Below, piece by piece: positions 59,564 to 64,000 of a stretch of DNA of 64,000 nucleotides (the first letter of the stretch is position 1; each line of letters opens with the position of its first letter). Below the pieces are notes generated by a model, which saw only the letters and a list, made by a program, of their open reading frames with translations, made no database searches and had not been told where the DNA came from. The position numbers and the translations under genes were made by a program. The DNA is from Pelomonas sp041914785. GTDB lineage: Bacteria; Pseudomonadota; Gammaproteobacteria; Burkholderiales; Burkholderiaceae_C. Where the stretch lies: contig JAYSCT010000002.1 of NCBI GenBank assembly GCA_041914785.1, positions 21,307 to 85,306 on the forward strand, given 5' to 3'.

Positions 59564-61855
59564 ATGCCCAAGATCCTGACCACCCCGACCCTGCTCGCGC
59601 TGGCGCTGGGTGCGGCCTTTCCGCTGCAGTCCGCCGTCGCCCAGGCCGCGCCGGAGCCCGAAGCCAAGAAGGAGGTGAACCAGCTGCAGGCCGTCATCGT
59701 CACCGGCAGCCGCCGGGCCGAGAACCTGAAGGACGTGCCGCTGTCGATCTCGGCGATCAAGTCCGAGGAACTGGACACCTACAACGCCAGCGGCCAGGAC
59801 ATCCGCGCGCTGTCGGGCAAGGTGCCCAGCCTGAACATCGAGTCCGACTACGGCCGCACCTTCCCGCGCTTTTACGTGCGCGGCCTGGGCAACACCGATT
59901 TCGACATGAACGCGTCCCAGCCGGTGGGCCTGGTCTATGACGACGTCGTGCAGGAAAGCATCGCGCTGAAGGGCTTCCCGGTCTTCGACATGGCGCAGGT
60001 GGAACTGCTGCGCGGCCCGCAGGGCACGCTGTTCGGCCGCAACTCGCCGGCCGGCGTCATGAAGTTCGACTCGGCCAAGCCGGGCAAGAAGTTCGAGGGC
60101 TACGCCAACATCGGCTTCGGCCGCTGGAACGCGGTCAACCTGGAGACTGCCGTCAACCTGCCGGTCAGCAGCGACCTGCAACTGCGCGTGGCCGGCCTGG
60201 TGCAGCGCCAGGATGACCGGGTGCACAACCCGCTGGCCGCCAGCGGCAGCGCGACGGCCGACCTCGAGGGCTACAACGACAAGGCACTGCGCCTGCAGGC
60301 GCTCTACAAGAGCGGCGGCTTCGAGGGCCTGTTCAAGGTCCAGGCCCGTGACTACAAGGGCACGGCCACGACCTTCCGCGCCAACATCATCAAGCGCGGC
60401 ACCAACGACCTGGTCGATGGCTACGACGACAGCTACTACCCCACCGACGGCTACAACTCGCAGACGCTGAAGTCCAGCGAGGTCAGTGCCCGCCTGCGCT
60501 GGGACTTCGACGGCGTGTCGCTGTACTCGATCACTGCGCACGACCGCGCCAAGTTCTACAGCCGCGGCGACGTGGATGGCGGCTTCGGCAGCGACGCCAT
60601 CTTCGGCGGGCCCAAACATCTGCCGATGGGGCCCGACTACCCGGGACAGGCCGCGTACATCCCGTTCGACTCCCAGACCGCGGACGGCATTCCCTATCTG
60701 CGCCAGACCACGCAAGAGTTCCGCCTGCAATCGACCACCGCGGATGCGCTGCAGTGGATCCTGGGCCTGTACTACTTCAATGAGAAGCTGCAGGTAGACA
60801 CATTCAACTTCGACACCTTTAGCGTCGGCGATCCGCAGATCGGCTACGCCGTGCAGCACCAGCAGGCCAAGTCGTGGGCCGCGTTCGGCAACGTGAAATA
60901 CACGGTCACGCCGGCACTGAAGCTCACCGCCGGCCTGCGCTACACCAACGACAAGAAGGACTTCGACGCCGCCCGCACCCAGGGATTCACCACCATCGGC
61001 CCGCTGCTCGCCAGCCCGAAGTCCACCAACTGGAGCTGGGACCTGGGTGCCAACTACGCGCTGAGCAGCAGCACCAGCCTGTTCACGCGTGTGGCCACGG
61101 GCTACCGCGCCCCCAGCATCCAGGGCCGCGTGATGTTCGGCGACACCATCTCGGTGGCCAACGCCGAAAAGGTGCTGTCCGTCGAAGCCGGCCTCAAGGC
61201 CGACCTGCTGGACAACACCGCCCGCATCACCGGCACGGTGTTCAAGTACCGCGTGAAGGACATGCAGCTGACCGCGGGCAGCGGCGGCGTCAACCAGAAC
61301 CGCCTCATCAACGCCGCCAAGGCGGAAGGACAGGGCTTCGAGATCGACGCCCAGGCCATCATCGCGCGCGATTGGCGCACGACGCTGGGCTTCTCGTACA
61401 ACGACACGCAGATCAAGGATCCCAACCTCTTCGTGCGCGCCTGCGGCGCAAACTGCACGGTGCTGGATCCGCTGGTGCCGGGCTTCCCGGCAGCCGACAA
61501 GATCGTCAGTATCAACGGCAACGACCTGCCGCGCGCGCCCAAGCTCGTCTGGAACTGGACGCTCAAGTACAGCACCGAGCTGGCCGGCGGCGAGCTGACC
61601 GTGCTGACCGACTGGGCCTACAAGGACAAGTACAACATGTTCCTGTACGAGGCCGTCGAGTACCGCGCCAAGTCGGCGCTCGAAGGCGGCCTGCGCGTGG
61701 GCTACGGCTGGGCCGACGGCAAGTACGAAGTCGCCGCGTTCGGCCGCAACATCACCAACCACCGCCAGGTCGTCGCCGCCATCGACTTCAACAACCTGAC
61801 CGGCATCGTCAACGAGCCGCGCAGCTACGGCGTGCAGTTCAAGGCCTCGTTCTGA
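59564..61855 (+). CDS. TonB-dependent outer-membrane receptor
   Basis: 763 residues. A signal peptide (LLALALGAAFPLQSAVAQA) is followed by a TonB-box region (LQAVIVTGSRRAENLKDVPLSISAI) and the plug with YVRGLG, VYDDVVQES and VELLRGPQGTLFGRNSPAGV. The 22-strand barrel ends in VQFKASF with terminal Phe. The sequence belongs to the large FecA/CirA-like group with a short or no FecR-signalling extension. The substrate cannot be told; no TonB, ExbBD, sigma or siderophore genes are adjacent. GAGG lies upstream of the ATG. Confidence 0.93.
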   Translation: MPKILTTPTLLALALGAAFPLQSAVAQAAPEPEAKKEVNQLQAVIVTGSRRAENLKDVPLSISAIKSEELDTYNASGQDIRALSGKVPSLNIESDYGRTFPRFYVRGLGNTDFDMNASQPVGLVYDDVVQESIALKGFPVFDMAQVELLRGPQGTLFGRNSPAGVMKFDSAKPGKKFEGYANIGFGRWNAVNLETAVNLPVSSDLQLRVAGLVQRQDDRVHNPLAASGSATADLEGYNDKALRLQALYKSGGFEGLFKVQARDYKGTATTFRANIIKRGTNDLVDGYDDSYYPTDGYNSQTLKSSEVSARLRWDFDGVSLYSITAHDRAKFYSRGDVDGGFGSDAIFGGPKHLPMGPDYPGQAAYIPFDSQTADGIPYLRQTTQEFRLQSTTADALQWILGLYYFNEKLQVDTFNFDTFSVGDPQIGYAVQHQQAKSWAAFGNVKYTVTPALKLTAGLRYTNDKKDFDAARTQGFTTIGPLLASPKSTNWSWDLGANYALSSSTSLFTRVATGYRAPSIQGRVMFGDTISVANAEKVLSVEAGLKADLLDNTARITGTVFKYRVKDMQLTAGSGGVNQNRLINAAKAEGQGFEIDAQAIIARDWRTTLGFSYNDTQIKDPNLFVRACGANCTVLDPLVPGFPAADKIVSINGNDLPRAPKLVWNWTLKYSTELAGGELTVLTDWAYKDKYNMFLYEAVEYRAKSALEGGLRVGYGWADGKYEVAAFGRNITNHRQVVAAIDFNNLTGIVNEPRSYGVQFKASF

Positions 61856-61920
61856 GCGCCGCCTGACGACACGCGGGCCCGGCCCGCGACTCAGTACAAA
61901 CCAGCTCACGGCTCGGCCTC

Positions 61921-61965
61921 TTCTAGGGGTCGAGCCTGTTTTTTGACCCCTAGAATCCCGCGGAC
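61921..61965 (+). promoter_or_regulatory. pyrE promoter with overlapping 11-bp inverted repeat
   Basis: TTCTAGGGGTC (61921-61931) and GACCCCTAGAA (61945-61955) pair perfectly around a 13-base loop containing a T-run. The right arm contains TAGAAT (61951-61956), a good -10 box. Transcription would then begin only a few bases before the pyrE ATG at 61966, giving a leaderless message; no Shine-Dalgarno is visible. The palindrome could be a repressor site covering the -10. Confidence 0.55.
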
Positions 61966-62634
61966 ATGTCCGCCGCGCCCACCGATTCCCTCGCCCAGTC
62001 CTTTGTTGCCTTTGCCGTCGAGGCGGGCGTATTGCGCTTTGGCGAGTTCAAGACGAAAGCCGGGCGCCTGAGCCCGTACTTCTTCAACGCCGGCCTGTTC
62101 GACGACGGCGCCAAGCTGGGCCGCCTGGCCGGCTTCTACGCCGAGCGGCTGATCGCGTCGGGCCTGGCCTTCGACATGATCTTCGGCCCCGCCTACAAGG
62201 GCATCACGCTGGCCGCCGCCGTCTCCATGGAGCTGGCCCGCCGCGGCCACAACCTGCCGTTCGCCTACAACCGCAAGGAAGCCAAGGACCACGGCGAAGG
62301 CGGCACCCTCGTCGGCGCACCGGTCAAGGGCCGCGTGCTCATCATCGACGACGTCATCTCCGCCGGCACTTCGGTGCGCGAGTCCATCCAGATGATCGAG
62401 GCCGCCGGCGCCACGCCCTGCGGCGTCGCCATCGCGCTGGACCGCCAGGAGAAGGCCGCCGAGGGCGGCGTCGACAGCCCGCACTCCGCGGTGCAGCAGG
62501 TGCAGCAGCGCTACGGCCTGCCGGTCATCGCGGTGGCCGGCCTGGCCGACCTGCTGGCCTACCTGGACGGCGCGCCGGACCTGGCCGCCCACCGCCCGGC
62601 CGTGCAGGCCTACCGAGAGCGTTACGGGGTCTGA
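61966..62634 (+). CDS. pyrE: Orotate phosphoribosyltransferase
   Basis: 222 residues; converts orotate and PRPP to OMP in pyrimidine synthesis. The PRPP-binding loop is VLIIDDVISAGTSVRE near residue 125, with AYNRKEAKDHGEGG and IFGPAYKGITLAAA as the other signature blocks. Length and order match the proteobacterial enzyme. The ATG at 61966 follows a -10-like TAGAAT by nine bases. A DUF4124 protein follows 7 bp after the stop and may be co-transcribed. Confidence 0.96.
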   Translation: MSAAPTDSLAQSFVAFAVEAGVLRFGEFKTKAGRLSPYFFNAGLFDDGAKLGRLAGFYAERLIASGLAFDMIFGPAYKGITLAAAVSMELARRGHNLPFAYNRKEAKDHGEGGTLVGAPVKGRVLIIDDVISAGTSVRESIQMIEAAGATPCGVAIALDRQEKAAEGGVDSPHSAVQQVQQRYGLPVIAVAGLADLLAYLDGAPDLAAHRPAVQAYRERYGV

Positions 62635-62641
62635 CCCGCCG

Positions 62642-63334
62642 ATGCGCACGCCGATCATCGCTGCCGCCCTGCTGATCGCCGCGCTGGCCGCCCAGGCCCA
62701 GGAGGCCGTGGGCAAGGGCATCTACACCTGCACGACGGCCGACGGCCGGCGGCTGACCAGCGACCGGCCCATTCCCGAATGCACGTCGCGCGAGCAGCGT
62801 GTGCTCAACGCCGACGGCTCGCAGCGCGCGACGCTGCCGCCCTTCCTCAGCCCCGAGGAGCGCGCCGCCAAGGAGGCCGCCGACCGCCGCGCCGCGGCCG
62901 AGCGGCTGGCCCAGCTGGACGCCATCCGCCGCGACCGCACGCTGGTGCAGCGCTACCCCACCGAGGCGGCCCACCAGCGCGCGCGCAATGCCGCGCTGGA
63001 CGATGCCAACAAGGCCATGCGCATCTCCGAGCGCCGCATCAAGGACCTGGGCGCAGAGCGCAAGCCGCTGCTGGACGAGGCCGAGTTCTACAAGGGCCGG
63101 CCGCTGCCCGCCAAGCTCAAGCAGCAGCTGGACGCCAACGACGCCAGCGTCGAGGCGCAGCAGGTGCTCATCGAGAACCAGAAGGCCGAGATCGTGCGCA
63201 TCAACACGCGCTTCGATGCCGAGCTGGCACGGCTGAAGAAGCTGTGGGCCGGCGCGGCGCCCGGCTCCATGCCGCCGCTGGGCGAGCTGCCCAAGGCGGC
63301 GCCGCCGGCCACAGCCTCCGCGCCCAAGCGCTGA
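62642..63334 (+). CDS. DUF4124-domain periplasmic protein
   Basis: 230 residues. A signal peptide (IIAAALLIAALAAQAQ) is followed by a short DUF4124 domain (GIYTCTTADGRRLTSDRPI, two cysteines likely disulfide-bonded) and then a long charged helical stretch (about 85-205), probably coiled-coil. DUF4124 proteins are common in Betaproteobacteria and have no settled function. The gene runs close behind pyrE. Confidence 0.87.
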   Translation: MRTPIIAAALLIAALAAQAQEAVGKGIYTCTTADGRRLTSDRPIPECTSREQRVLNADGSQRATLPPFLSPEERAAKEAADRRAAAERLAQLDAIRRDRTLVQRYPTEAAHQRARNAALDDANKAMRISERRIKDLGAERKPLLDEAEFYKGRPLPAKLKQQLDANDASVEAQQVLIENQKAEIVRINTRFDAELARLKKLWAGAAPGSMPPLGELPKAAPPATASAPKR

Positions 63335-63338
63335 GGCC

Positions 63339-63361
63339 GCCCGGCGCGCTGCGCGCCGGGC
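63339..63361. terminator. Hairpin between convergent DUF4124 and gatB genes
   Basis: GCCCGGCGCG / CGCGCCGGGC, a perfect 10-bp stem with loop CTG, directly between the two convergent stop codons. There is no T-run on either strand, so any termination would be bidirectional and inefficient or assisted. Confidence 0.5.
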
Positions 63362-63368
63362 TCCCCCA

Positions 63369-64000
63369 TCACCCGAGCTTTTTCTTCAGCAGCTCGTTGA
63401 CCAGCGCCGGATTGGCCTTGCCCTTGGTGGCCTTCATGGCCTGGCCGACCAGCGCGTTGAACGCCTTGTCCTTGCCGGCGCGGAATTCGTCGACCGACTT
63501 CTGGTTGGCGGCCAGCACCTCGTCGAGGATGGCCTCGATGGCGCCGGTGTCACTGACCTGCTTCAGGCCCTTGGCGTCGATGACGGCGTCCACATCGCTC
63601 GCCTCGCCGGTCCACAGCACCTCGAACACCTGCTTGGCGGCGTTGTTGGAGATGGTGCCGTCCGAGATGCGCGCGATCAGCCTGGCCAGCAGCTCGGGGC
63701 CGACCGGCGCGGCGGCGATCTCGCCACCGCTCGCATTCAGCCGCTTGCTGATCTCGCCCATGACCCAGTTCGCCACCAGCTTCGGCGTCGCGCCCGCGGC
63801 CTTGGCGGCCTCGTAGTAGCGGGCTGTCGCCAGGCTCTGCGTCATCATCGTCGCGTCGTACTCAGGCAGGCCGTCGACCTCGATGAAGCGCGCGGCCATC
63901 ACGGCCGGCAGCTCCGGCATCTCGCCCTTCACGCGCTCCACCCATTCCGGCGCGATCACCAGCGGCGGCAGGTCGGGGTCGGGGAAGTAGCGGTAGTCGG
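63369..64000 (-). CDS. gatB: Asp/Glu-tRNA amidotransferase subunit B, 5' end outside the window
   Basis: C-terminal part of GatB, about 210 residues, open to the window edge. The visible start DYRYFPDPDLPPLVI is a GatB signature. The GatB/YqeY helical tail follows, ending in NALVGQAMKATKGKANPALVNELLKKKL, which grips the tRNA. The GatCAB complex converts misacylated Glu-tRNA(Gln) and Asp-tRNA(Asn) to the correct forms. gatA and gatC would lie beyond the window. Confidence 0.95.
   Translation of the reverse strand, partial: DYRYFPDPDLPPLVIAPEWVERVKGEMPELPAVMAARFIEVDGLPEYDATMMTQSLATARYYEAAKAAGATPKLVANWVMGEISKRLNASGGEIAAAPVGPELLARLIARISDGTISNNAAKQVFEVLWTGEASDVDAVIDAKGLKQVSDTGAIEAILDEVLAANQKSVDEFRAGKDKAFNALVGQAMKATKGKANPALVNELLKKKLG

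Overview
The window is about 70% G+C, with packed genes, many ATGA or TGATG overlaps, and protein families typical of Burkholderiales: gshA of the proteobacterial type, yejBEF, TctC receptors, an xth/pyrE neighbourhood and gatB. I read it as chromosome of a betaproteobacterium, most likely of the Roseateles/Rubrivivax/Leptothrix group. The taxon is inferred from gene content and style only. I see no rRNA, tRNA, CRISPR or prophage. The one clear mobile element is a group II intron at about 52.8-54.7 kb.

Layout. 0-10.3 kb: the end of a GGDEF-EAL protein, then on the minus strand gshA, a SulP transporter, a TctC-type binding protein and two tandem TPR-GGDEF signalling proteins. The junctions hold a large three-stem palindromic element (1393-1660) and two copies of an intergenic repeat. 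10.4-17.8 kb: a yejBEF-like peptide importer divergent from two tandem substrate-binding proteins. 17.9-24.0 kb: a PspC protein, a wax ester synthase/DGAT with a lysine-rich tail, a membrane protein, a lipase-like hydrolase, a DUF4184 protein, a ClpP-like protease and another hydrolase. 24.0-27.6 kb: an EF-hand protein and a PCu(A)C chaperone, divergent from a GntR(YtrA)-ABC transporter operon with a palindromic operator.

27.7-37.5 kb: flavin reductase, M48 metalloprotease, Crp and LuxR regulators, class II amidotransferase, secreted cyanophycinase, an acyltransferase with a LytS/LytTR two-component pair, a membrane diguanylate cyclase and a small hydrophilic protein. 37.6-41.9 kb: a four-gene MlaE/MlaF/MCE/PqiC-type lipid transport operon plus a Blc-type lipocalin. 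41.8-46.8 kb: the dabA-dabB inorganic carbon uptake pair with a divergent LysR gene. 46.8-52.7 kb: a complete RND efflux operon. 52.8-54.7 kb: the group II intron, sitting immediately after the terminator of a POT peptide transporter. 56.5-58.4 kb: two YkuD-like genes and a small secreted protein. 58.6-64 kb: xth, a TonB-dependent receptor, pyrE, a DUF4124 protein and the start-truncated gatB.

Themes. Four GGDEF genes make c-di-GMP signalling prominent; one has a degenerate GADEF site and another has lost the inhibitory RxxD site. Peptide and amino-acid acquisition recurs (yejBEF with two receptors, POT transporter, cyanophycinase). Envelope maintenance recurs too (Mla-like, lipocalin, YkuD, M48, RND). 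The least explained structure is the palindromic element at 1393-1660, followed by the ATGA-linked repeats at 4861-5019 and 6003-6206.
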